Origin: Calditrichaceae bacterium
GTDB lineage: Bacteria > Calditrichota > Calditrichia > RBG-13-44-9 > J075
NCBI GenBank assembly: GCA_013360445.1
Contig: JABWBP010000034.1
Span: 1 to 37,278, forward strand
Direction of reading: 5' to 3'
Length of the DNA: 37,278 nucleotides
Shown: positions 15,760 through 24,764 of the stretch, in pieces
Numbering within the stretch: position 1 is the first letter of the stretch
Layout: each line of letters begins with the position of its first letter
The notes under the pieces: generated by a model
What the model was told of the DNA's origin: nothing
The model's database searches: none
The model's input: only the letters and a program-made list of their open reading frames with translations
Translations under genes and position numbers: made by a program

Positions 15760-18003
15760 TTATTTGAATCTCCCCGCTTCCGGCAGCCAGGGTTCCCGGG
15801 CCACTTTCTCCGGGAAGGGAACCAGGTCTTCCGGCACTTTATAGGGGTGAATCAGCAGGTGATATGTCCAGTAGAACATCATCACCCCGCGCACGTAGGA
15901 GCGGGTCTGCTCGAATTCGATGTTTTCCATAAAAAAGTCGTCATCTTCGGTATTCAGGGCTTTGCGCCAGCGATCCACCCGGTGCTCCCCGGCGTTATAG
16001 GCGGCCAGGGCGTAATATAAATTACCTTCGTAGCGTTTCAACAGTTCCGAGAGGTAATAACTTCCCAAAAAAATATTGAAATTGGGATCGAATAAGCGCC
16101 GCACGTCTTTCAAATCCACCCCTAAGCTGCCGGAAAGCCGGTTGGCGGTGGGAGGGATGATTTGCATCAACCCGTAGGCGTTGGCATAGGAAGTGATGTA
16201 CGGCTCGAAGGCGCTCTCTTTTTTGATGATCGCCCAGATGCTGGCGGGGGTGATATTCCACCGCCGGGCATACTGGTTCACCTCTCCGTTGAAATAGAGC
16301 GGGTAGAGGTATTTGAACAGGAATATCCAGGCCTGCCAGTCCTTTTGCGAAAAATTTTCATCGTAGATTTTGCGGTAGAGGCGATAGGCGCGCCCGAAAT
16401 TCTGCATGCGCTCGTTCATTTCCCCCATCGCGAAGACCATTTCCCACCCCGCGGTTTTGGCTTCCCCGGCCATGCGGTTCAATTCGCTGCGGGCATATTG
16501 CTCTCCGAAAATATCCTGCACCAGCAGGGGGCGGCGAAAAACGTCTAAGTAGCGGGGCAGATAACTGACCTGCTTGTAGTGTACCTCCCAGACTAAGGAA
16601 TCCACGAACTGGCGGATTTGCTGCCCGTCTTTGGTGAGCAGAAACGCCTTCAGGTTATAATAATTCCCGAACGGTTCCGGGGAGATTTCCCGTAATTGCG
16701 CCAGGTAGGCCGCGGAATCATTCTCCCGGGACCAGGTTTTGGCGATCCAGTATTTGTAGCGGGAAGCCCAGAAGGGGTCTTTCGCGTCTTCTAAGGCGGA
16801 GGACCAGTACACCCGGGCGGATTGGAAATCTCCCTGCCGGTAAAACGACAACCCGAAGCGGAAGTGCGCCTCCGGCACGAACTCGTAGCGGGGATACTGC
16901 ACGACCAGGCGTTTATAATAATCCCGCGCCTGGTCAATGTTCTCCCGCTCTTCGCACAGCCAGGCAATCACCCAGAGCACTTCCCCGGCCAGGGCGTCGT
17001 TGGGATAGCGCTTCTGAAAGGCGTCGTATTCCTCGATTGCTTTCTCCGTGAAACCCAGGCGCAGGTAGCAGCGGGCGATATGAAGATCGATCTCGCGGAG
17101 ATAATCGCTGCCCTTGAAGCTGTTGCGCTGCTCCTGGCAGGCTTGCAGGGCGGCCTGGTAGGACTCTTCGAGATATAATTTCCGGATTTTCAACCAGCGC
17201 AGCAGGGGGGGTTGCCCGCCGATGCGCTGCTGGGCCTCGAACAGGCGGTCGATTTCCTCGAACTGCTTCGTTTGCGAAAGGTAATCGAACACCGTGCGAA
17301 GCTTGCTCTGGGGGTAGAGCCGCTGCGCGTAGATGCGGCTTAGCTCCCCGTAGGCCTCCGCGCTGCGAGGATGAAAGGGGTATTTGCGGAGCAGCTCAAA
17401 CGCGTGCTCTTGCAACATTTTGTTGTTCCGGGTAGCGCCGGCAACATGAATTAGCTTTCCGTAAATCTCCCCCTTATCCATCTCTACATAGCGGAGCAGT
17501 TGCTGGTAATACGCTATCGCGGCCGGCCAGGCCTTTTGATCAAAATGCAAATTCGCCACGATGGAGTCCGCCGCCATGATGAGGGGGCTTTGCGGATAAA
17601 GCTCTTTGAAGCGGTTGAACTCCCGGAGAGCGGTGGAGGTATCGCGCAGCGCCAGGCGGGAGCGCGCGGTAAAAAAGTCTGCGTAATCGCTTAGCTGGTC
17701 GATGCGCGCCGAATCGCTCTGAAACGCCGCGGCCGCTTCCTCGTACCGTTCGGTTCTGAAAAGGCAATAGGCGATCTTCAGGTGCAACTGCGGATAACGC
17801 AGGGCCGGATCGCTTTTCCCCTTGAGCGCCTCCCGGAAAAGCTGCAAGGCCTGCTCGTACTGGCCGGCTTCGTAGCTGCGGATGCCCTCGAAATACGGAT
17901 CATTCCCCGGCGGCTGCTGGTTGCCGAAAATCAAATCCACGGCCAGCATGGCAATGGCCAGGTAGATAACGGAAAAATGCGCTCGAAAGCCCTGCAAACC
18001 CAT
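15760..18003 (-). CDS. Slt70-like soluble lytic transglycosylase with TPR-type superhelix
   Basis: A 747-residue protein with an N-terminal hydrophobic segment (about 9-28; signal peptide or anchor). A long tetratricopeptide-like helical region (about 38-500; e.g. 'GIRSYEAGQYEQALQLFREAL', 'FRFGLSFYRQGDFQSARVYW') precedes a C-terminal SLT/GH23 domain (about 580-720). Catalytic Glu596 lies in 'IIKKESAFEP', followed by 'NAYGLMQIIPPTA' and 'YYALAAYNAG'. This is the Slt70 layout, with a helical ring plus an SLT domain that makes 1,6-anhydromuramic ends from glycan strands in the periplasm. It lies upstream of the MltD-like gene on the same strand, but 146 bases with a palindrome separate them. The start ATG has only a weak ribosome site. 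Confidence 0.93.
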   Translation of the reverse strand: MGLQGFRAHFSVIYLAIAMLAVDLIFGNQQPPGNDPYFEGIRSYEAGQYEQALQLFREALKGKSDPALRYPQLHLKIAYCLFRTERYEEAAAAFQSDSARIDQLSDYADFFTARSRLALRDTSTALREFNRFKELYPQSPLIMAADSIVANLHFDQKAWPAAIAYYQQLLRYVEMDKGEIYGKLIHVAGATRNNKMLQEHAFELLRKYPFHPRSAEAYGELSRIYAQRLYPQSKLRTVFDYLSQTKQFEEIDRLFEAQQRIGGQPPLLRWLKIRKLYLEESYQAALQACQEQRNSFKGSDYLREIDLHIARCYLRLGFTEKAIEEYDAFQKRYPNDALAGEVLWVIAWLCEERENIDQARDYYKRLVVQYPRYEFVPEAHFRFGLSFYRQGDFQSARVYWSSALEDAKDPFWASRYKYWIAKTWSRENDSAAYLAQLREISPEPFGNYYNLKAFLLTKDGQQIRQFVDSLVWEVHYKQVSYLPRYLDVFRRPLLVQDIFGEQYARSELNRMAGEAKTAGWEMVFAMGEMNERMQNFGRAYRLYRKIYDENFSQKDWQAWIFLFKYLYPLYFNGEVNQYARRWNITPASIWAIIKKESAFEPYITSYANAYGLMQIIPPTANRLSGSLGVDLKDVRRLFDPNFNIFLGSYYLSELLKRYEGNLYYALAAYNAGEHRVDRWRKALNTEDDDFFMENIEFEQTRSYVRGVMMFYWTYHLLIHPYKVPEDLVPFPEKVAREPWLPEAGRFK

Positions 18004-18158
18004 CGGTTACACTCACGCCTCTAAAAAACGCCGTTTTATGGTAATTTAGCCTCCCGCTCCAAATTATTATATTTTTGCCCGCGGTTTGTGACCGATGCAC
18101 GAGAAGCGCCGAAAATATATGCGCTTTTTTCACTGTCCGGCAGGCGGCCTCCCCCTGC

Positions 18159-18368
18159 CCTCCCGGAGGTTTCAAACCTGTATGTGCTTAGCGTGTCCAG
18201 TGTAGTATTTATGCGCCTTCCAGATTGTCATGCCCGCGAAAGCGGGCATCCATGTGGGGCTTTGAGGAAAACCTGGATTCCCGCTTTCGCGGGAATGACG
18301 ATTTCAAGCTACCTCGGAGGCTTGAGTTAATATCTTCCGACGCTAAGCACATACTCACCTCCGGGAGG
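18159..18368. repeat. Nested palindromic element (palindrome inside palindrome)
   Basis: This structure occupies most of the 377-base gap 18004-18380. The outer arms are CCTCCCGGAGGT (18159-18170) with GTATGTGCTTAGCGT (18180-18194), matched inversely by ACGCTAAGCACATAC (18340-18354) and ACCTCCGGGAGG (18357-18368). Inside sits an inverted pair of REP-like hairpins, TGCCCGCGAAAGCGGGCA (18231-18248) and ATTCCCGCTTTCGCGGGAAT (18277-18296). The latter type is a well-known dispersed repeat of many genomes. It lies just past the stop of the matrixin gene. I see no gene in the gap. Confidence 0.7.
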
Positions 18369-18380
18369 TTCAACTTCGGA

Positions 18381-20591
18381 TCATTTGAGCAGCACCAGTT
18401 TTTTCACCGCGGAGAATTGATCCCCGGCTCTCATGGTGTAAAAATAGACCCCGGAAGCCGCGGGGTTGCCGAAATCATCGCGCCCGTCCCAGGTCAGCTC
18501 GTACACGCCCGCGGGGTAAGCGGCCTCGGCCAGCCGGCGGATTTGCTGCCCCAGGCCGTTGAAAATCGCAATTTTCACCCGCGCCGGCCGGGGAACGCTG
18601 AAACGGATGGCCGTGGCGGGATTGAAAGGATTCGGAAAATTCTGGTATAGTTGAAAAGTTTCCGGCAGAGCGGCGGAGGCGGGCGCAGCGGCGCCGCCCA
18701 ATCCGGTGATCACCTCGAACCACGCCAGGGTATTGCGAATGATCAAGTCCCGGACGCCGCTCAGATTATTCACCCCTTCTAAGCCGAAACCCAGCAAAAC
18801 CGCCTTCCAGCCCGCCTGCGAATCTTCCGCCCGGATGCCGGCGATCCCCGCGGCGCCGGTAGGCCCGTAATTGAAACACGCCGAGGGCGCAGCGCCGGTA
18901 GTTAACACGTCTTTAGAAGTTTGATTTCCGGCCCCGCCGGAGATGCTCACGGTCAGCCCCGCGCCCACCGGGTCTCCCTCCACCCCTTTGGCGATGGGCG
19001 GATTAAAATTCTGGCTGGAAGAGACTTGCAGATAATTCGCCAGCAGCGTCCCGGAGGCGCTGGTCTCGGCGATGTTCTGGCCGGTAAGCAGCAGCCGGCC
19101 CCCGGCGTCTAAAAACGCCGCTAAGCTTTGCTGCTCGGGGTCGGACAGCGCCGCGGAATTCGCGTTCCCGGTGTACCACAGAACCGTGCGCGGCTGCGGA
19201 AAGAGCGCGTAATCATCCGCCTGGGGAATTCCTTTTTCGGAAATTCGCCAGGTGTGATACTTCACCCCCAGCATCTCCAACGATTCTTGAAGATAAATTT
19301 CATTCTGCGCGCCCAGGTCGTCGTTTACCAGGAAAACCTTCGCCGGATTCAGCTCCATGGTAACCTGCGCCCCGCCGGCGGAGAGGTTTTCGACAATGGC
19401 GGAGGCGGCGGGGTACGGCGCGGCCGGGATCAGGATGATTTTATAGCTCTCTTGCGAAGGCGTCGAAAAACTGAACGCCCCATTTATGGTGGCGGTCGAG
19501 GCAATTACCCCGGAAGGCCGCCCCGGGGCGCTGCCGATAACCAGCAGGTCCACCTGCGCCTCTATGGCTGCGGCGGACAGGGAATCCCGCACCACCCCGG
19601 AGATGGTCGCCAGGGGATTGGGTTGCAGGGCGAAATTCCGGGTGATCACCTCGGTCTGGCCGATTCCCCCGGGCGCGTTGAATGAAACCTGGTCATTGTA
19701 GGTCTGGTAGCCGAAAAATTGCACCTCCAGGCTCACCTGCTGGCGCAGAATGGCGGCGGAATAAGCGCCGTCCGGGTGAACCGGGATATTTTGCACCGCT
19801 CCCGGCACTTCGTAAAAGTTTTGCGAGGGGGAGACAATCGTATCGAACAGCACCGCCGCAAAAGGCTCCGGGGAAGTAACCTGGGTGCCCGGCAGGGGCT
19901 GGCCGGTGGAAGCGTCGGTTACCGCGCCTTCCAGCACCCATACCGGGTACATCCGGGAGGCGGAAGCGACGTCGTCGATATGCAGGGAGCGTTTGGTGGT
20001 ATCGCCGTTAGCGGATTGCCCGTACATGGTGGCGGCGGTAATCAATTCCCCGCAGCCCGGGGGGCCGCCGATCGGGCCGGTGTGCGCCAGCCCGATGTGA
20101 TGCCCGAATTCATGGGCCATGACGCTTTCCAGGTCCTGGCTGCCGGGGTCCCCGGTAATGCTGGGGGGAAAATCCCGGGCGTTCCAGATCAAATCCGATT
20201 CCACGGCATGGTACGATGCGCCGGAGCCCTGGGTGAAGGTGCGGGAAAAAGCGATGGTGTTGGTCGGCGAGGGGAAATTTACCCCCTGCAAGTCGAAAAA
20301 CACCAGGTTGACGCCGTCCTGAATATCGTCGCTGGCGGTGGTAAGCCCGCCGTTTTCGAATTCCCAATAGCATGAAGGCAGGTCCTCCCAGGACTGCGCC
20401 CCGGCGTCGATCGCCGGGATCCAATTCGGAGGGGTAGATACGTGCAACTGGTAGTAAAACGGGATATCCGAATCTAAATAGCGCCGGAAATACCCCCCGC
20501 TGTTGCTGATGATGCAGAATGATAAAACCATGCTGCCGGCTAAAAACAACATCGCCAGGAACCAGGCGCGGTTTAACAGCGATCTATTCAT
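18381..20591 (-). CDS. T9SS-secreted matrixin-type metalloprotease
   Basis: A 736-residue exported protein with a signal peptide or anchor (1-32). The zinc metalloprotease domain (about 40-215) carries the metzincin motif HEFGHHIGLAH (160-170) and a downstream Met-turn 'AATMYG' (Met189), as in M10 matrixins. Two carboxypeptidase-regulatory-like beta-sandwich domains (about 217-320 and 327-412) come next, then an alpha/beta module (418-626; 'GGRLLLTGQNIAE') and a T9SS type A sorting tail (646-736, 'YQNFPNPFNPATAIRFSV...KKLVLLK'). All zinc ligands are present. It should be exported through the Sec and T9SS routes and released or anchored at the surface. The last three parts recur in the 1030-residue protein at 21672-24764. 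AGGAGAG precedes the ATG. Confidence 0.93.
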   Translation of the reverse strand: MNRSLLNRAWFLAMLFLAGSMVLSFCIISNSGGYFRRYLDSDIPFYYQLHVSTPPNWIPAIDAGAQSWEDLPSCYWEFENGGLTTASDDIQDGVNLVFFDLQGVNFPSPTNTIAFSRTFTQGSGASYHAVESDLIWNARDFPPSITGDPGSQDLESVMAHEFGHHIGLAHTGPIGGPPGCGELITAATMYGQSANGDTTKRSLHIDDVASASRMYPVWVLEGAVTDASTGQPLPGTQVTSPEPFAAVLFDTIVSPSQNFYEVPGAVQNIPVHPDGAYSAAILRQQVSLEVQFFGYQTYNDQVSFNAPGGIGQTEVITRNFALQPNPLATISGVVRDSLSAAAIEAQVDLLVIGSAPGRPSGVIASTATINGAFSFSTPSQESYKIILIPAAPYPAASAIVENLSAGGAQVTMELNPAKVFLVNDDLGAQNEIYLQESLEMLGVKYHTWRISEKGIPQADDYALFPQPRTVLWYTGNANSAALSDPEQQSLAAFLDAGGRLLLTGQNIAETSASGTLLANYLQVSSSQNFNPPIAKGVEGDPVGAGLTVSISGGAGNQTSKDVLTTGAAPSACFNYGPTGAAGIAGIRAEDSQAGWKAVLLGFGLEGVNNLSGVRDLIIRNTLAWFEVITGLGGAAAPASAALPETFQLYQNFPNPFNPATAIRFSVPRPARVKIAIFNGLGQQIRRLAEAAYPAGVYELTWDGRDDFGNPAASGVYFYTMRAGDQFSAVKKLVLLK

Positions 20592-20612
20592 ACGTTTCTC
20601 TCCTGTTGATAG

Positions 20613-20641
20613 ACCTGCCAGGTTTTAGAAAACTGGCAGGT
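20613..20641. repeat. ACCTGCCAG hairpin in the matrixin 5' leader
   Basis: ACCTGCCAG (20613-20621) pairs with CTGGCAGGT (20633-20641). It lies about 20 bases upstream of the matrixin start codon and inside its probable leader. Similar short AACCTGCCAGGTT palindromes are dispersed repeats in FCB bacteria; a regulatory role is possible but not shown. Confidence 0.45.
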
Positions 20642-20656
20642 TTAAAGGCTAAAGGG

Positions 20657-20869
20657 TGTACTATCCCGTGACCTTTGAGAATTTTCGGTAGTTGGCGCTC
20701 TCCTTACCGCGTTTGACCTCACCCATCCCCACCCCAACCCTCCCCTTCCCTCTCCTACAGGAGAGGGAAGGGGAGGGTGGCGCGAAGCGCCGGGAGGGGT
20801 TAGGTGAGGTTAATGGGGCGCTGAAACCGCACATTTACCGAGAATTCTCAAAGGCCACGTGATAGTACA
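20657..20869. repeat. MITE-like nested palindrome between matrixin and small secreted gene
   Basis: The outer arms at 20657-20690 and 20836-20869 are inverse complements over 34 bases with 3 mismatches; the shared core includes CCTTTGAGAATT. Within them lies a second palindrome whose 19-bp stem CCCTCCCCTTCCCTCTCCT (20738-20756) pairs perfectly with 20759-20777 across a two-base loop. CCTCACCC/GGGTGAGG-type flanks are typical of a widespread intergenic repeat. No coding potential is seen in 20592-20883. Confidence 0.7.
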
Positions 20870-20883
20870 GGCTAAAGCGGTCT

Positions 20884-21447
20884 TTACCGGACGTAAGATT
20901 TGATTTGCGCGATGAACTCCCCTAAAACCGTTACACCAAATACGTCCTCTCCCCGAAGGGTTTGCTGCGTGGCCGGATCAATGACGGTGACATCGGGGAG
21001 GTTGTTATACACTAACTTTTCCCCCGTTTCATCGCTGAAAACCCGGAAAGCGCCCAGGGCCATGGAGTGGATCCAATAGTCGCCGCGGTGGCTTACCAGG
21101 AAAAGCACCACTTCCTCCCCGGCCTCGAATTGCGGAACCCCGGGTATTTCGTCGCCGAAATTGCCGATCCGCCCGCCCAATTGCCGCACCACCACGGCAG
21201 CGTTGCCGCTTCCCTTGAGATATTGCTCCACCTCGACGGTCAACAGGGTGTTGATGGCGCGCCGGGTTTCGTCCTCCCAGGCATATTCAATGGATACTAC
21301 CCGGCCGGCCACGATCAAGTCGGAATCGGCGGTTAATTTTTCTGCGGAAGAGAGCTGCAGGGTTAACGCTAAAGCCGGGCTGGCGGTTAATCCCAGCAAC
21401 AGCAGGAAAATATTCCCGCCCCGGCGTAGAAAACCTTTATAATTCAT
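20884..21447 (-). CDS. Small secreted protein of unknown function beside the matrixin
   Basis: A 187-residue protein with a signal peptide (about 1-28, ending 'TASPALA'). The mature part has a beta-rich pattern, 'SDLIVAGRVVSIEYAWEDETRRAINTLLTVEVEQYLKG', then 'VVVRQLGGRIG', 'VPQFEAGEEVVLFLV' and 'YWIHSMALGAFRV'. I recognise this as a recurrent but unnamed family that, as I recall, often accompanies matrixin-like metalloproteases in bacteria. That fits the gene next door and would suggest a propeptide, inhibitor or chaperone partner, but this is inference. No T9SS tail is present, so it may stay in the periplasm. GGGGAG precedes the ATG. Confidence 0.85.
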   Translation of the reverse strand: MNYKGFLRRGGNIFLLLLGLTASPALALTLQLSSAEKLTADSDLIVAGRVVSIEYAWEDETRRAINTLLTVEVEQYLKGSGNAAVVVRQLGGRIGNFGDEIPGVPQFEAGEEVVLFLVSHRGDYWIHSMALGAFRVFSDETGEKLVYNNLPDVTVIDPATQQTLRGEDVFGVTVLGEFIAQIKSYVR

Positions 21448-21599
21448 TTCTTTATCTCCCCGGTTGATTAACGTTGTAAAATTCCTGTTCTTTATGGCTA
21501 TGCTGCCCCAAAGAAGTTATAAGCGAAAAAGTCGAACATTGTAAGCAGAAGAGAGATTTTCGGAAAGCCGCTCTCAGGCAGGCTCGATCAGATAAGATG

Positions 21600-21636
21600 A
21601 AGACCTCAAACCCCGCCAACCGGGGTTTGAGGTCTT
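21600..21636 (-). terminator. Terminator-like hairpin after the 1030-residue T9SS gene
   Basis: AAGACCTCAAACCCC (21600-21614) pairs perfectly with GGGGTTTGAGGTCTT (21622-21636), giving a 15-bp stem and 7-base loop. It lies about 36 bases past the stop of the upstream gene. The U-tract on the minus strand is weak (CATCTTATC), so termination may be incomplete. Confidence 0.65.
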
Positions 21637-21671
21637 TGCCGGAGCGAATCGCGATTCGCCCCGATTTCACA

Positions 21672-24600
21672 CTATTTCATTAAAATCAGTTTTTTCACTT
21701 CGGAGAATTTACCCGCGGCGGCCATTTTGTAGAAATAAATTCCGGAAGTTACCGGGTTGCCGGAATCGTCCCGCCCGTCCCAGGTATATTCGTAAGCGCC
21801 GGGAGCGAAATTCCCGCTTACCAGGGTGCGAACCTTCTGCCCCAGGGTATTGAATACCGCCAGCTCCACCCGGCTCCTTTGCGGCACGCTAAAGCGGATG
21901 GTGGTGCTGGGGTTGAAGGGATTGGGATAGTTCTGCGCCAACTCGAACCGCTCAGCCGGGCCGGAAAGCGCCGGCTGGTCGCCGATTCCCACCGGCGTAT
22001 CCAGGAACTCAAACGCCTTCGTCAATACCGCGGAGCGTTTCACCGGATCGCCGATGCCTTCCCAGCCGAAGCCGAGGAACATCGCCCGGGCGTCGCCGCT
22101 TGCATAAGTCACCCCGGCCACGTCCCCGGCAGCGCCGCCGTATTGGAAAATCTGCTGCGTGGTGGCGGTATTATTGATCGTTAATTGGTCTTTGGAAGTC
22201 TGGTTGTTGGCCCCGCCGCTGCCGTTCACGACAAAAATGATCCCGGCCATCAGGCTGCCGGCGGAACCGCGCACCACCGCCTGGGCGTTATCCTGCAGGT
22301 ATCCGATCCCCAACTGGTTCAGCAAATCCGAACCGTTGATCTCTTCGGCGACGTTCTGACCGGTCAGTAACACCCGCCCGCCGTTATCGAGGTGCGCCAG
22401 CAATACTTCCTGTTCCGCGGCCTCCAGGATGGGGGCGGCGCCGTCACCGGTGTACCAGACGGCTAATTTTTTGGGATAGGCCGCCATATCCGCGGCGGAG
22501 GGAACGCCGTCGGTCTGAATGTCCCAGTAGTGATAGGTTTTGGCCAGCTCTTCCAAAGCGCTGATGTAATAGGTTTCGTAAGGGCTGCCTTTGTCGTCAT
22601 CCACCAGCATAACTTCCGCGGGAGATACCTCGATGTCGTAAGCCAGCCCGCCGGCGCCCAGGACGATATCTTCTTCCCGGCCATAGGCATAAGGCGACTG
22701 CGGCCTTACCACAATGTCGTAAGTACCGATGATGGTGGAAAAGCTGAAGTTTCCGTTGGGATCGGTGCTGAAGGCCTGGTAGGGGCCGGGGTAGGGATTG
22801 CCCTCAATCCAGAATTCCAGTTCGGCGGGCACGCCGGCCCCGCTGGTAGCATCTTTCACCTGCCCGGAAAAGAGCGCCTGGACTTCCGGCTGCAGGGCGA
22901 TATCCTGCTGCAGGGTATCATTCAGCGCCAGCGACAGGGGAATGGATACGCTTTGGTAAGCAAAGGCGCTCACGTCAATCGTAATATTTTGCAGCGGCAC
23001 GAAAAACTGGTAAGCGCCGGAGGCGTCGGTCACCCGGGAATTCCCGGTTTCCGGAACTGTTAAATGAGCCAACTCGATGGGGCTGCCGGAAACCGCATCC
23101 TTCACGATCCCTTCCACGCCGTAGTAATTATAGGCAAACGCCCCGACCCAGTTGCCCCAGGTGTTGGTCGCGGCGGCGTACTCGATTAACCCCCAGATAA
23201 CGTTGGGATATTGGGGATCCGGGGCGATTCCCATGTAATCTCCCCAGCGGTTGCGGTTGGAGCCGAACGTCACTACATAATTTCCTTCCCCCCCTTTCAG
23301 CATCACCGAAGGCGACAATCCCGGGGGATCGCCTGCCCTGCGCCCGGTAAAGGCAGCCCCGGCGTACTCGCTATCGCCGGAGCGGGTGAAGACCATCACC
23401 AGGTTATTCTGGTCGTCCACCATGGCCGCGGGGTAGAGATAGTAAAAATTGTTCGCTCCTAATGCGACGTCTTCCACGGCGGTGTTGGTATTGACGTCTA
23501 AGCGCAGGTAGCGGGCAAAAGTATAGAGATTTCCCGCCCCTCCGCCGATGGCCGTGGAAGTCCAGATATACCCGTCGCTATAAATGGCGTTGCGATAGGC
23601 GCGGCGGCCCACTTCGATTCGCGGGCTTCCCCCGCCTAACTGGTTTCCGTTATTCGGCCAGGGCGCCGAAACGGTGGGAATGTTTACCGCGGAGAGCGTG
23701 GGAGTGGGGCCCAGGGGATTATTGATGGTCCAGAGAGTAATGAAGGTGCTGGTCTGGTAGGGCGCATCCACCACCATGTAGGCTTTGTTGCCCAGGGATT
23801 GCTTGGGAACCACGGCAATGGGAGGGCCATCGACGAACGGGCCGGGGTTGGCGGGGTCCCGGAAGCCCCAGAAGTCGGTATAATTTACCGCGCCGCCGGT
23901 GTTGGCGTACAATTCCGCCTTGGGGATGATACGCATTTTGGAATATTGAAAAGAGCCGGCAAACGTGAACATCCTGCCGCTGATATAGACCGCCTGGTGG
24001 TCGAAACCGCCTTTTTCGTAATCTCCCCAGTTGCCGGCCGGGGTAGAGCCGTTCAGGTGCGCCGGGAAGGAAAAATTGTACCAGGTTCCCATGGGATCGG
24101 AATCGTCCGAGATGGAGACCAGCCAGTAACCGGTCTGGTCGTTATTGTCCTGCAAATCCCAAATTTGAATCCAGCGGTCGTCGAAATGATCGTACAGCAC
24201 GATGGGGTCGAACAGGCCGGGATATGGCAAAACGTTGGAAAACCACTGGTCCGCGGTTCTTTGAAACAGCAAATTCCCCTGTTTATCAAAGATATGAAAG
24301 TTGGTATTGACCATGGCAATAATGTGATTAGGCCCTGCGGCAACGATGGGGTCCGGGGGAATGCTGTTGGTCATCGCGTTGCCCGGAAAATCGATCAGCA
24401 CGGCCGGGGGATTGGGGGCCATCCGCTCCCCGGAAACGGCCGGGTCGATGAACCAGTTGCTTCCCGCCGGGGCAGAAGGGGGAGTAACGTTGTAGCGATC
24501 CTCGATGGGCAGGGGATCAGACTTATGCCAGAGGAGATTGTGAATCCGCTTCTGCGGGTCGATGGTCTGGGGGACGTTATCGAACTGCCCGGTGGTGACC

Positions 24601-24764
24601 GGCGCGCCCCCGGCAATGGAGCCGAATGCCGGTCCCTGGTAAATGGCCTGGGCGGAAAGGTTCGGTGAAAAAGCCAACAGCGCCGCAGCGAGGAATAATG
24701 CCAAAACCATCCCGCCGCCGCTGTTGCAGGTAAAATTACGGTTGAAAGTATTCGGAGAGTTCAT
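21672..24764 (-). CDS. Large T9SS-secreted protein with propeller-like N-terminal region
   Basis: A 1030-residue protein with a signal peptide (to about residue 40, 'FSPNLSAQA'). Residues about 80-540 are aromatic-, Asp- and Gly-rich and propeller-like, with 'PPDPIVAAGPNHIIAMVNTNFHIFDKQGNLL' and 'GNWGDYEKGGFDHQAVYISGRMF'. Two carboxypeptidase-regulatory-like domains (about 545-630 and 635-715) follow, then an alpha/beta module (717-924; 'GGRVLLTGQNVAE', 'NNQTSKDQLT'). The T9SS type A tail (about 940-1030) has 'NYPNPFNPSTTIRFSV' and ends KKLILMK. No catalytic motif is recognised in the N-terminal part. The C-terminal half is clearly paralogous to that of the matrixin gene. AGGAGG precedes the ATG. 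Confidence 0.9.
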   Translation of the reverse strand: MNSPNTFNRNFTCNSGGGMVLALFLAAALLAFSPNLSAQAIYQGPAFGSIAGGAPVTTGQFDNVPQTIDPQKRIHNLLWHKSDPLPIEDRYNVTPPSAPAGSNWFIDPAVSGERMAPNPPAVLIDFPGNAMTNSIPPDPIVAAGPNHIIAMVNTNFHIFDKQGNLLFQRTADQWFSNVLPYPGLFDPIVLYDHFDDRWIQIWDLQDNNDQTGYWLVSISDDSDPMGTWYNFSFPAHLNGSTPAGNWGDYEKGGFDHQAVYISGRMFTFAGSFQYSKMRIIPKAELYANTGGAVNYTDFWGFRDPANPGPFVDGPPIAVVPKQSLGNKAYMVVDAPYQTSTFITLWTINNPLGPTPTLSAVNIPTVSAPWPNNGNQLGGGSPRIEVGRRAYRNAIYSDGYIWTSTAIGGGAGNLYTFARYLRLDVNTNTAVEDVALGANNFYYLYPAAMVDDQNNLVMVFTRSGDSEYAGAAFTGRRAGDPPGLSPSVMLKGGEGNYVVTFGSNRNRWGDYMGIAPDPQYPNVIWGLIEYAAATNTWGNWVGAFAYNYYGVEGIVKDAVSGSPIELAHLTVPETGNSRVTDASGAYQFFVPLQNITIDVSAFAYQSVSIPLSLALNDTLQQDIALQPEVQALFSGQVKDATSGAGVPAELEFWIEGNPYPGPYQAFSTDPNGNFSFSTIIGTYDIVVRPQSPYAYGREEDIVLGAGGLAYDIEVSPAEVMLVDDDKGSPYETYYISALEELAKTYHYWDIQTDGVPSAADMAAYPKKLAVWYTGDGAAPILEAAEQEVLLAHLDNGGRVLLTGQNVAEEINGSDLLNQLGIGYLQDNAQAVVRGSAGSLMAGIIFVVNGSGGANNQTSKDQLTINNTATTQQIFQYGGAAGDVAGVTYASGDARAMFLGFGWEGIGDPVKRSAVLTKAFEFLDTPVGIGDQPALSGPAERFELAQNYPNPFNPSTTIRFSVPQRSRVELAVFNTLGQKVRTLVSGNFAPGAYEYTWDGRDDSGNPVTSGIYFYKMAAAGKFSEVKKLILMK

